DNA of 64,000 bases from Galeopsis tetrahit (Eukaryota > Streptophyta > Magnoliopsida > Lamiales > Lamiaceae): the NCBI GenBank assembly GCA_963675135.1, contig OY776124.1, forward strand, positions 8,942,677 through 9,006,676, given 5' to 3'. Of the stretch, positions 10,283 to 19,758 are shown piece after piece. The first letter of the stretch is position 1. Each line of letters starts with the position of its first letter. Under the pieces are notes generated by a model. That model saw nothing but the letters and a program-made list of their open reading frames with translations, made no database searches and was not told the DNA's origin. A program made the position numbers and the translations under genes.

Positions 10283-11415
10283 TCAACCATTATACGGAAA
10301 AAACTCATCATCACCACCACCAATGAAATCCAAGCCGTCGTCGTCTGCCTCTGCATCTGGAGCATTGAAAGGGGGAACTGAACCAACCGGAGCATCGAAA
10401 TGCGGAGGGGGAACTGGACCAACCGGAGCATCGAAAGGCGGAGGGGGAACGCTCATCGTCTGTTCAAAACATGTATTTATTTGTTCAGAAGACATCCCCA
10501 ACGATCGACCCATAGTGTCAGTTAGCTGTCGGAAGTAGTGGTTCATCATGTGTACTACGTTCGGGTCCGGAACAGCAGTGGAGGATACAGAGGCCTGCGA
10601 TGCACGCTGGGACGAACTGGACGACGCAGCTCTCACTGAGCGGCTCATCCGGCCAAGGTCAAGGACCCGTCCTCGATCAGCCGGGGCAACGTCCAGGTAA
10701 ATCCGGTTAAGATCAGGCGGAGCGCTGGGCCCGGCTTCAGCAGAAACCTGTGTCGTCTCCTCTTCAATCCTCCGGTTCACATCCAACTACATAATTACAA
10801 AAAAATTAAATTAATACATAGTTCAATACATTTAATTAATTAAATATTAAAAAAACATCACAATTTAATTACACTTACGTGAAGCTGGGTAGTGCGTCCA
10901 TATGTGGACGTCTGTGAATCTGGATCAAACGGATGAAAAACGTTCAACCGATCCACGTGTGTGGGTTCACGCCCAAGTTCCCGCTCCTATTTCGTACCAA
11001 ATGAGCATATAAAAATTATTTTATATAATATAATATAAATAATTGAAATAAATTTAGTGAACACTTACTAGAGCAATTGAGTGCTCATACGCGGATCGGG
11101 CCCCCCCCCCCGATGCCTTGACATCCCACCTCCCCCATCACTTGTACGGTTGGCTCGAGCAATTTCACACTTCCTCATGTACTCCGGGCTACTCCAATAC
11201 GTGGTCAACGTGTTCCACACGTTGACTCCATTTTCGTCCACCCCCAACGTCTGCACCACGCCACGTTTACGCCAAGCATTCCTCCAGGTGTACATTATCT
11301 CGTTATACCTAGACTGACATGAAGATAGCCAGTGACGGTGGATATCGTTGTCCGAAAATAACTCCCTCTGCCAATAAGCATGTTTCTGCACATATTCGAT
11401 CAGCATATTTATCAA
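10283..11415 (-). CDS. TNPD/Ptta-like (Transposase_24 type) CACTA accessory protein
   Basis: This is the second CACTA gene, related to the plant Ptta/En-Spm accessory transposase family. I model exons at 11415-11068, 10986-10879 and 10786-10283 with GT/AG junctions. The first contains SRYNEIMYTWRNAWRKRG and WSSPEYMRKCEIARANR, typical of this family. The second carries ERELGREPTHVDRLNVFHP. The third ends in a Pro-rich and Asp-rich tail. The frame entering exon 2 only matches if the G-run on the coding strand (C11 at 11101-11111 on the plus strand) is changed in length, so a homopolymer frameshift is present. The true first exon may lie further upstream, toward 12200. Its promoter would be in the right subterminal region. 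Confidence 0.72.
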
Positions 11416-12190
11416 ATAATATATATAATAAATTGTTTATTAATATTTAATTGAATGCACTCAAATACCTGGAATTCCTCCCAGTATTAATTAATAAAAT
11501 TTTAGTAATTTAAGTCAATAATTTCCTAATTTAATCAATAACAAAATCACGTTACTAATGAAATCAATAATTTACCAAACTAATTAATAATGACTTAATT
11601 TAAACAATAACAATAATTACTATATTTACAACACCTCTACTTATAAGAATAATTACTAATTTAATCAACAATAATAACCTAGTTTAATTATAAGAATAAT
11701 TACTAATTTAATCAATAATAATAACCTAGTTTAATTATCAAAACGAACTAACAAAACTACATTATATATTTGAACTAACATACATTAATTAATTACAATT
11801 AACCAATAAAAAACATACAATCCACGTACTAACATATATTTGAATGAATTATACATATATATTCATCAACTACGTACATGAAATTTTATAATAATTAACA
11901 TGCAATTTATAACCTCTACTTATAAGAATAATTACTAATTTAATCAACAATAATAACCTAGTTTAATTATCAAAACGAACTAACAAAACTACATTATATA
12001 TTTGAACTAACATACATTAATTAATTACAATTAACCAATAAAAAACATATATTTGAATGAATTATACATATATATTCATCAACTACGTACATGAAATTTT
12101 ATAATAATTAACATGCAATTTATAATAATTAACATGCAATTTATAATACAATAACTTAATTAAAATTAATTAAGAAAAAACGTACCGTTT
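11416..12190. repeat. AT-rich direct duplication, about 279 bp period
   Basis: A block beginning CCTCTACTTATAAGAATAA at 11634 is repeated from 11913 to about 12130, with two internal deletions in the second copy. Within the first copy a roughly 58 bp sub-block is itself doubled. The stretch is about 80% AT and holds no gene that I can support; it may contain the leader of the accessory transposase gene. Confidence 0.8.
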
Positions 12191-12364
12191 AAATTGAAGA
12201 AAATTGGAGTAGATAATCGTAATGCCCTTTGTCGATCAATCCACGCACCACGCACAAGAAAATCCACGAACAGGAAACGAACAGGGAGAGGGGGACGAAA
12301 GCAAAAAAATTTTTTCCCTTGTGGGGAAGAACTGCCTCTCTTCGGCAGTTCTTATAAAAAAAAA

Positions 12365-12740
12365 TTTTTGGCTACCGACGGATATTTCCGTCGGTAGCAC
12401 GCGAATATTAATTAGTCAGTCAAAGCGGTGCGACTACCGACGGATATTTCCGTCGGTAGCACGCGAATATTAATGTGTCAGTCAAAGCGGGTCGGCTACC
12501 GACGGATATTTCCATCGGCAGTCGAAATTTGAACGACCGAAGGAAAAAATCCGTCGGCAAGCAAGGCTAAACGACACCGTTTGGCTGCGGAACTAAATTC
12601 CGTCGGGAAGTCCGTCGGCCGGTCCCGACGGATCTTGAATTCCGTCGGGAGTCAGTCGATTCGAGAATTCCGTCGGCGATCCGTCGGTCCGACCGACAGA
12701 ATGGATTCCGTCGGTAGCCTTCCGTCGGCAAACTCCGCGT
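12365..12740. repeat. CACTA-1 right subterminal repeat array (CCGACGGA motif)
   Basis: Multiple CCGACGGA / TCCGTCGG motifs run up to the right terminus. Three of the pairs sit in a near-exact tandem block of about 60 bp (CTACCGACGGATATTTCC at about 12372, 12433 and 12496). This is the counterpart of the left array and the likely promoter-side end for the minus-strand genes. Confidence 0.9.
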
Positions 12741-12751
12741 TTTTTGTAGTG

Positions 12752-14033
12752 AAGCCAGATATTACCCTCGTAGCAATTTGGGCGACGCTCAGATTGGATA
12801 CCAACCGAGCTATCTTTGGAGGAGTTTGCTAAAGGCCCGACCCGTGGTCCTTGAGGGGTTGGCATGGCGGGTGGGAAATGGAAACAGTATCGACTGCCTT
12901 AAAGACAGATGGATTGGGATCCATGACCAAAGAAGACCGTCCATCATGGGATACGCATACATGGGATACCCTCAAATTAAACCAGGTCTTCTCAATTGAG
13001 GATGCAAATACCATCAAAGGCATGCCCCTTAGCTGGAGAAACCCTGAGGATCGACTTATATGGAGGGGAACCAAAACTGGCTCTTTTTCGGTGAAATCTG
13101 CATATTTTATGGCAATCAAGCATCTCTCCACCGTGGGGACCGACCTTCCGTCGCCGAGCAACCCAAACAAGATCTGGAAACTCTTGTGGCATATTGACGT
13201 CCCCCCTCAATCCGCCACTTTGCTTGGAGGGCAAGCTCCGACACCCTGCCCTCGAACGTGAACCTTAGAAAAAGAGGCCTGCTCTTGGAATCGATCTGCC
13301 ACCGATGCCACGGCTCATATCCTTTTTTGGTCGCAATCAATACTTGGGGTCAAAGTCCGATCTGTCTCCCCTCTCACTACCAAAAACTCGACTTCAAGCA
13401 GATGCTCTTCTTCATGATAGAGAACCTTCCTCGAGAGGGGACCTCTCTTTTCTTGATCCTGGCGTGGAATATATGGAAAGAGAGAAACAGGACAATCTTT
13501 GAGAAAACTGAAGCTGAGACTCTGTTCATCGGGCCTTACAACTGTTCCACGACCTGCCATCTATACAAAAACAAACCAACAGCCAGAAGAGTACGTGGAA
13601 ACCACCTCCAACAGGGATGTTCAAATTGAATTCAGACGCGGCACTTTTCAAAGGTGGACAGGTGGGGATGGGTTTCGTCGAAGGCCTGGCTCTCCGTTTC
13701 GCCCTTCGAAGCGGGTTTCCATGATCTAATTGTGGAGTCCGACTCGGAAATCTTGATAAAATCTACTGGAATTGATCCTTTCACGGCGGACGTGGTGTAC
13801 GACATTCTCTCCCTGGAGAATATGTTAAACTCCTCCATGGCAAATGCTGTTAGGCGAGAAGCAAACTCTGTGGCCCATGTTTTAGCTCATATTGGCTCGG
13901 AAGCGCCGTTTGAAGAAATTTGGATTGAGGAAATCCCTCAAGTTTGTATCAATGCTTGTCAAAAAGATGTAAGGCTGATGCCTAACAATTCTTAATCAAA
14001 TCCTGCGTTTTTCCCGTCAAAAAAAAAAAAAAA
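12752..14033 (+). mobile_element. LINE-A, 3' portion with poly-A tail
   Basis: The LINE interrupted at 4561 resumes right after the CACTA terminus and its AAG duplication. The ORF2 codon phase continues without loss, which shows the insertion was clean. The element ends in a run of 15 A at 14019-14033, the expected 3' tail of an L1-type LINE. Confidence 0.93.
12755..13995 (+). pseudogene. LINE-A ORF2, C-terminal part (zf-RVT and RNase H, frameshifted)
   Basis: This part matches the region of LINE-B ORF2 after the reverse transcriptase. It starts with the PSYLWRSLL region, then the IWRGTKTGSFSVKSAYF region, a zf-RVT-like segment around 13160-13290, and a C-terminal RNase H of the plant LINE type at about 13618-13995 (VESDSEILIKS; REANSVAHVLA). 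The conserved pieces lie in different frames, so several indels have accumulated, for example near 12850 and around 13200-13290. It is the decayed end of the protein begun at 1858. Confidence 0.88.
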
Positions 14034-14689
14034 TAACCAGGACAAGGAACTAGGTAGATTTTACTAGTGACTTTGAGTTCTTATAAATCATCATCAGTCC
14101 AGATGTCGATTCATATAATGCCTCAGATGCAAATTCAATTAGCAATGACTTCTTCCGAGTATTCGTAGAATCAACGGATTAGTGTGTGTTATTAACTTCT
14201 TTTGTGTTATTTGTATATTCATATTTTTATACTTTTTCGCTCCCTGCATCACTTCTTAAACTGTTGTTGTTGCTGTTATTTAAAAGGAAGTCTCTTTTCT
14301 ACTATTAACACTTTTTGATATGTTTAATCTGGATATTGCATGTTTTGCTTTCACTACGATGATAATGGAATGCTCTCATTCCTCCTAGTGTTTGTTATTT
14401 TTCGATTTGATGCATATATATAGGAGTAACATTCTTATTTCCCTGTCCTAAAATGGCTGAACTTAAAAGAGTAGGTCTGATGTTAGTTTCACTATTTATT
14501 ATGTAAAAATAAAATTAGGCTGCATTTGAATAAGGGGATTTGATTTGAGGAGATATTTCGAATGAAAAGAATTAAAAAATAGATGGATTTCAAATGACAC
14601 CATTTTAGTGAGATTTAAAATTCTCTCAATTTTAACTAAAAATTGTGTGAGTAAAATTCTAATAGCATGATTGGTATTCTTGATTATAT
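14034..14689 (+). other. Non-coding flank of LINE-A
   Basis: I see no gene or recognisable element in this stretch. A 30-codon run near 14090-14181 reads like coding sequence but has a stop on each side and no further support. Confidence 0.5.
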
Positions 14690-16760
14690 TCCAAATATTC
14701 TGATTGATATGTTTTTGTTTTAGGTTTTAGATATGTATTTGGTTTTAGACATGGATTTGGTAAGAAACAAAATAAATTGAATTTGGTTTTAGACATTGTA
14801 TTTGGTAAGAAACGAAAGACGAGGTTTAAGTGGCCTAGAGGTGGAAGTACAATCATCATAATTGTCCTACAATCTAATTAGAGTCGGTGAAGACAGTAAA
14901 AGATAAAAGGCACCCCTCGAAAAAGAAGGTATTTAATAAAATGTTTATGAGTTAACGAAGAACTCCTCGAAGAAGAAGGTATGAAAAAAGGGTTGGAAAA
15001 TGTGCTTCGAAGTGTGTTTCGACTCGATATCTCATTCACCTATTTTGGAGTTGGAATGAATGCGAAATGATTTTTCAAATAATTGTTGTAACTAAAATTT
15101 GAGTAGAAAAAAACAAAGTGATTTTTGTCCTATATTGAAAAATATCAAATGAGGATTAGTAGCTTGTAATATTACATGAATGTCGCACCGATATCTTAGC
15201 GGACGGACATACTACTTTTGCCTCGAATTTTTTCCGTAACTGCTGAAATAATTAAAGAGGTTTCAAAATTGAATTGTTGGAGTTTATTTTCGAAAAATTA
15301 AACCTTGAATTTAATTGGATGAAGATTACAAGTGTGTCAATACTGGGACTGTGACAGTTTCAGTCCATTTTGAAATTTAAGTGTTAAAAATTTATTCGAA
15401 AACTTAAAACCTGCACTAAATGTCTTGAGGTTATATATGATGGCGGCAACATATACATTTAGGTTGAATTATCAATTAAAATTCGCATTAAGGATGTCAG
15501 TTTCATTTTTGGTCCAATTTCAGTTTTGGTTCAAAATTTAATTACTACTTATTGCAGCCAACAGTTATAAATTTGGGTTGACTATATAAGTAGTTGCAAC
15601 CCATCAGTCCCAAAAAGACGAAAAAACAAGAGAACGGAATATTTGGAAAGAGATACAAATATTTTACGACAATTGCTACACTATTTTGCATTCATTTTTT
15701 ATCTCGTTCCTTTGACACTCCGGTGATATATTTCGGGCAACTTCTCGATTCGCCGTAAAAAAAATACTTGTTCTAGTATTTTTGCTATTTAATAGTTGTA
15801 TCATGGGAAACAAACGTCATAATAGTCACTAGCACCGAGAATGAAGAACGGACATTGTTTTAAGGAAATTGTGTTTACACAAACCTCAATTCTTCATTTT
15901 CTAAAAAAATCTACGGTGCTCAATCTTTCTAACAATAAGATGTTTTTGAGATAAAAAAAGAACATGTTTAGTAGGTGAGTTTTAGTGGGACAATGCATAA
16001 ATGAGAACTTATTAACCCCAAATGATATGTCAGAACCTCGTGAGAGAAAACTATTATGTCAGGACGAGTGAGAGAAAGGCAGCGGTAGGGTATGCTGGGC
16101 AAACGGAGAGTCATCAAGAAGTGTAAAAGTCTGAGAAGAAGAGATATATCAACATGTCGGCTGACTACAATATGACGAAGACCATAGATAGATTTGTCGA
16201 GGCTACAAATATGAGATGAAAATGGTTTGCCACATAAGTTAGGCAGTTGAACGTCTAGTTATTAAATGGATCAAGAATACGATGGGGCAAGAGTGATAGA
16301 GAAATTAAAAGTTTCATAGAAGTCGATATCGGGTCGTTGATGATAGTCCTTAACAACGAGATGAGCTTTACAACGAGGGACGCAACCTACTGAAATGATT
16401 AACTTGTGATTTCCAGTGTGAATGGTCTTTGTTTGTATTATTTAAGGACCTTGTTTATTTTTTAATATGATAAATGTCAATTATTTAAATAACTAAAAAT
16501 AAGATGTGGAATACTAAAATTGGAATTGATTGATCTCATTCAAAAAAAATTGAATTACTATCTTGCATGGTTCATTATGTTTTATTTAACCGAGCTTGTA
16601 AATTTGAGATTGTTTAAATTTGTTATCGTGCGAGTCTATTACAATCTGGACTTTGGTTTAAACGGCACGTATAAAAAAGATAACTTTTTTTTTTTTGAAA
16701 ACAAAAATAATAAAATTTTAAATAAACAATAAACATAATACAATACCAAAAATATGATTT
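14690..16760 (+). repeat. Copy A of an ancient local duplication
   Basis: Two blocks here (14690-14871 and 16111-16760) are clearly related to 25980-26412 (copy B) and to 29053-29411, 30500-30660, 33355-33510 and 51565-51590 (copy C). Shared landmarks include ATTTGGTAAGAAAC, GAAGTACAATCATCAT, ATATGACGAAGACCATA, AAAAGTTTCATAGAAGTCG and ACCAAAAATATGATTTGA. Copy A lacks both Mutator-like insertions found in copy C and so preserves their empty sites (near 16458-16466 and about 16733-16745). No protein is encoded. Confidence 0.85.
14872..16110 (+). other. 1.2 kb segment present only in copy A
   Basis: In copies B and C the sequence passes directly from ATTGTCCTA to ATCAAGAAGTGT; in copy A 1.24 kb separates them. 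I find no terminal repeats, target duplication or open frame, so it could be an insertion in A or a deletion in the ancestor of B and C. Confidence 0.5.
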
Positions 16761-17100
16761 GACATTATATATATATAGACTATGAAATTATAGATGAAGC
16801 ATATCCATATAAGACTATAAGTGTATCTAATAAGATACAATTCAAGATTATAATAAGATATTATTAATATTATATGTCTAATACGTAAGTGGTTGTAGGC
16901 GAGAACGATAAAGTGGTTTGGTAAGAGCATCAACAAGTTGATTCACAAAAGAAACAAGTTCACAAATAAAAAAGAGACTGAGAAACATAATTTCTAGAGA
17001 TTTTAACCATTGAATTTCAGCAACAGAGGAAAGGAAGAAGAGAAAGAAACTTATTTTTTTTCACCAATAGAGAGGAATATTAAATTATAATTTCATATGT

Positions 17101-17764
17101 AAAAGTGTTCATTATGGGTGGTTATAGATACAAAATACATATTTATAAATGTAATTGTCTCTGTGCAGAGAATAATAGCAACTATGTAATTGTTTTTATT
17201 TTATTTATTGTACTCCCTTCCTTCCACAATAACTTTCACATTTTTCTTTTTTGGACGTCCCACAATAACTTTCACATCCTTAAAATAGAAAACTCTTTAC
17301 AAACTCCTCCCTCACAATATCCTCAATTTTACACAAATGTCATTACTTTTTCTACACACATACACAAAAGTCAACTCATTCTTTACTTTATACATACCCC
17401 TCAAAACTCCACTCATTACTACACTTTCTTAATATTTGTGCCCATCTACCTATCCAAACTCCTCCCTCACAATATCCTCAATTTTACACAAATGCCATTA
17501 TTTTTTCTACACACATATATAAAAGTCAACTCATTCTTTACTTTATACATATCCCTAAAAAAACTCCACTCATTACTACACTTTCTTAATATTTGTGCCC
17601 ATCTACCTATGAAAATTAATATGGGACGGAGGAGGGAGTATAATTTATTGAGATGCTATACGTTAAAAAAAAAAAAGAACTACGCAACGTCCCATGATCA
17701 CTATCACCACAAAAATCACCAGGAAAATGTCCCATGACGCTAATTTTTGGATGATATTCACGTA
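17101..17764 (+). pseudogene. RING-gene relic 1 and flank, split by a MITE
   Basis: The flanks (17101-17211 and 17640-17764) align with 25408-25755. The only gene-like scrap is CTCTGTGCAGAGAATAA around 17159-17175, which matches the segment of the intact RING gene encoding LCAENK (about 52949-52966). The rest of the gene is gone. The match is short, but the second relic, in the same flank, is longer and supports the interpretation. An open frame of about 210 codons crosses this region only because the MITE lacks stops. Confidence 0.6.
17213..17638. mobile_element. Stowaway-type MITE with internal duplication
   Basis: The ends are CTCCCTTCCTTCC and GGGACGGAGGAGGGAG, inverted and flanked by TA (17211-17212 and 17639-17640), as expected for mariner-derived Stowaway MITEs. 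The 426 bp interior contains a direct repeat of about 150 bp: AAACTCCTCCCTCACAATATCC occurs at about 17299 and 17458. There is no coding potential. Confidence 0.85.
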
Positions 17765-17916
17765 AGGGCGGATCTTAGTAGGGGGTTAAGGTTGGCTATA
17801 GTCCACTCTGGTTATTTTTTTTTAAATATATATACAATTTTTTTAAAAAAATAAAAAAATAAAATTGCAATCTAACTAATTCAAACAACTAACTTCCATC
17901 TAAATAGGCGAGATAC

Positions 17917-18303
17917 AAAAATTAAAAATTTCAAATTCGAGGGTATATGAAAATGCACGCGCCACACGCGCCCGACTAGGGGCGATTTCACCATCTAGTG
18001 TGTGCGAATTGAAGAGACGCCGGGAAGAGAGAGATTAGGGTTTCCACGCTCAAACACAATTCATCATTACTCCGCCGTATTGCTGTGGACGAGGCGAAAT
18101 TGAATGCAGATTTTGGTGAGTTTCAAAAATTCTAATTGAGTACAATCTGCCTTGTGTATCCAACTCCTTTGTGATTGGGGAAGTGAGGAGGCAAGATGGA
18201 TATAAGAACCCAGTATTTGGGGCCCCGTTATTCACTTCATTGTGAAGCAAAGTTTCTAGTTAATTTGTATAAGATAGTGTTAAAAGCTTTAAGAGTAAGA
18301 GCA
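17917..18303 (+). promoter_or_regulatory. LINE-B 5' leader
   Basis: This is the untranslated leader of LINE-B, which should include its internal promoter. It contains a GC-rich patch (CACGCGCCACACGCGCCC near 17956) and the plant-leader-like ATTAGGGTTTCC. An in-frame ATG at 18196 would extend ORF1 by 36 residues, but the 18304 ATG gives an N-terminus (MAEN) more like that of LINE-A ORF1 (MASS). No TATA box is evident. Confidence 0.6.
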
Positions 18304-19758
18304 ATGGCAGAAAACTTGAATGTAAGGATGAGCAGAGTATCCATTGCACAGGTGGATGAGGAGGAGTTCGAGGTCGAGCAGGGAGAGCTCTCCAACCCAA
18401 CAAACATGCTTTTAGGGAGATACACAGTACGAAAGACTATGGGCCCAGCCGATTTAGGGAAGGCGGTCAAGAACATATGGAGGTTGGAGGGTACGCTAAC
18501 AGTATCCCAAGTGGGGGAGGGGTTGTTTGTCCTTGAATTTGGGAATGCGGTAGAATGTAACAAGGCGCACTACCGACAGCCATGGAATCTGACAGGGACG
18601 ACATTGGTCTTGAAGAGGCTCACGGGGACGGAATGCCCGGCTACAATGGTCTTCAACCAAGCACCCTTTTGGGTGCAATTTCATGGGTTGCCCCTGAACT
18701 CAATGAATCCGGTCATCGGTCAGCGAATGGGGAGTCGATTGGGGGAAGTATTGGAGGTAGCCAAACCAGGGGGAGATGCTACTTGGGGAAGGTGTCTGAG
18801 AGTGCGTATTGTCATTGACATGACCAGACCGTTGGCGAGAGGCACATCGATGAAGATTCAAGGAGGCAACCAGATCGTACTGTTCCGATACGAGAAGCTG
18901 GTGGAGTTTTGTGGAGTGTGTGGCCGAATCACACATGTGGACAGGGAGTGCCCCACTACTTTTGAGAAAGAAGGCCAGGTTACAAATGCGGAGAAAGAGT
19001 ACCCAGTGTGGTTGAAAGCAGAGGGGCAGAAAAGCCCAATCCAAGAGGACTTTGAGTGGGCAAGGAAGCATGGTATAGGGAGGAAAAAGCAACAACCGAC
19101 AGGCGTGGAAGGAGACGGAGGGAGAGGCAAGGCGGTGGCGAGAGAGCAAGTAGCGGAGCCAACACCACCACACCAAGTCCAACAGCAGGGACCGAGCAGA
19201 GGGCAAGTGATGATGAGGGGACCAACAGCAGGGGAAACTCAACACCCAGTGTTTAATACAAATCAGTTCTTGGCGGAGCCAACTAACTACAGTGAGGATG
19301 AGGTGTTCAGCTTGTCCAACACAATGAGGTATTACGCTTTTCTAAATTCATACCCTCCATATGGACAGGCTGGAGTAGGAAGTGGAGTGGGGTCAGGGGG
19401 ACAGACGAGGCTTAGTTTGGCTGTGAATGGAGGTACAACAGGGGACGAGAGTGGCATTCAAGAAAAAATAAGAATGCTGAAGATGAAAAAACCAATGATG
19501 GGAGCGGATGGGGCAGGCCAGATGGATGGAATGGGGCTGGGTAAGAAACTGGAGTTTGTTCAAGGAGCTGGCCAACCAGCAAAGAAGAGGGTTCGGGCGA
19601 CAACAGTGGGGGCGAAAGTAGATGGGGAGCGAGCCAGCGGGGAGAAAGGTGGAGGAGGGGAAGGCACAAAAGCAAAGAAAACAAGAAGTGAGGAAGAGCA
19701 GGAACAGTGGTTCCTGGAGGCGGCGGCTGACTCGACTCAGCCCCGCCGACGTCCATGA
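18304..19758 (+). CDS. LINE-B ORF1 protein (gag-like, DUF4283 plus CCHC zinc knuckle)
   Basis: This is the RNA-binding ORF1 protein of the LINE, 484 aa from the preferred start. A DUF4283-like region covers roughly residues 40-190. A C-X2-C-X4-H-X4-C zinc knuckle (CGVCGRITHVDREC) follows near residues 203-216. The rest is Gly/Gln/Lys-rich and probably disordered, ending Pro-Arg-Arg-Arg-Pro. The frame is intact. The stop overlaps the ORF2 start as ATGA at 19755-19758, so ORF2 translation may depend on termination and re-initiation. Confidence 0.92.
   Translation: MAENLNVRMSRVSIAQVDEEEFEVEQGELSNPTNMLLGRYTVRKTMGPADLGKAVKNIWRLEGTLTVSQVGEGLFVLEFGNAVECNKAHYRQPWNLTGTTLVLKRLTGTECPATMVFNQAPFWVQFHGLPLNSMNPVIGQRMGSRLGEVLEVAKPGGDATWGRCLRVRIVIDMTRPLARGTSMKIQGGNQIVLFRYEKLVEFCGVCGRITHVDRECPTTFEKEGQVTNAEKEYPVWLKAEGQKSPIQEDFEWARKHGIGRKKQQPTGVEGDGGRGKAVAREQVAEPTPPHQVQQQGPSRGQVMMRGPTAGETQHPVFNTNQFLAEPTNYSEDEVFSLSNTMRYYAFLNSYPPYGQAGVGSGVGSGGQTRLSLAVNGGTTGDESGIQEKIRMLKMKKPMMGADGAGQMDGMGLGKKLEFVQGAGQPAKKRVRATTVGAKVDGERASGEKGGGGEGTKAKKTRSEEEQEQWFLEAAADSTQPRRRP

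Larger units (their letters stand above)
4562..12751 (-). mobile_element. CACTA (En/Spm-type) DNA transposon, CACTA-1
   Basis: The element begins CACTACAAAAAACGCG at 4562-4577 and ends with the exact reverse complement at 12736-12751, a perfect 16 bp terminal inverted repeat with the diagnostic CACTA start. It is flanked by AAG at 4559-4561 and 12752-12754, the 3 bp target duplication expected of this superfamily. Both ends carry many copies of an ACCGACGGAA / TTCCGTCGGT subterminal motif. Inside are two genes on the minus strand: a TNPD/Ptta-like gene (10283-11415) and a TNP2-like transposase (5645-9516). It is 8190 bp, a normal autonomous size, although a frameshift and a possible stop make current autonomy uncertain. 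Confidence 0.97.

Noticed and set aside
14090..14181. A run of about 30 codons that reads like the end of a protein
   Set aside because: There is an in-frame stop just upstream and no matching exon; too short to support.
17692..17710. CACCACAAAAATCACC as the missing left end of CACTA-2
   Set aside because: It is ordinary sequence of copy A, far from CACTA-2, with no subterminal repeats next to it.
17105..17737. A 210-codon open frame rich in Leu, Phe and Tyr
   Set aside because: It runs through a MITE and its two internal repeats; the composition is that of translated AT-rich repeat and no domain is visible.
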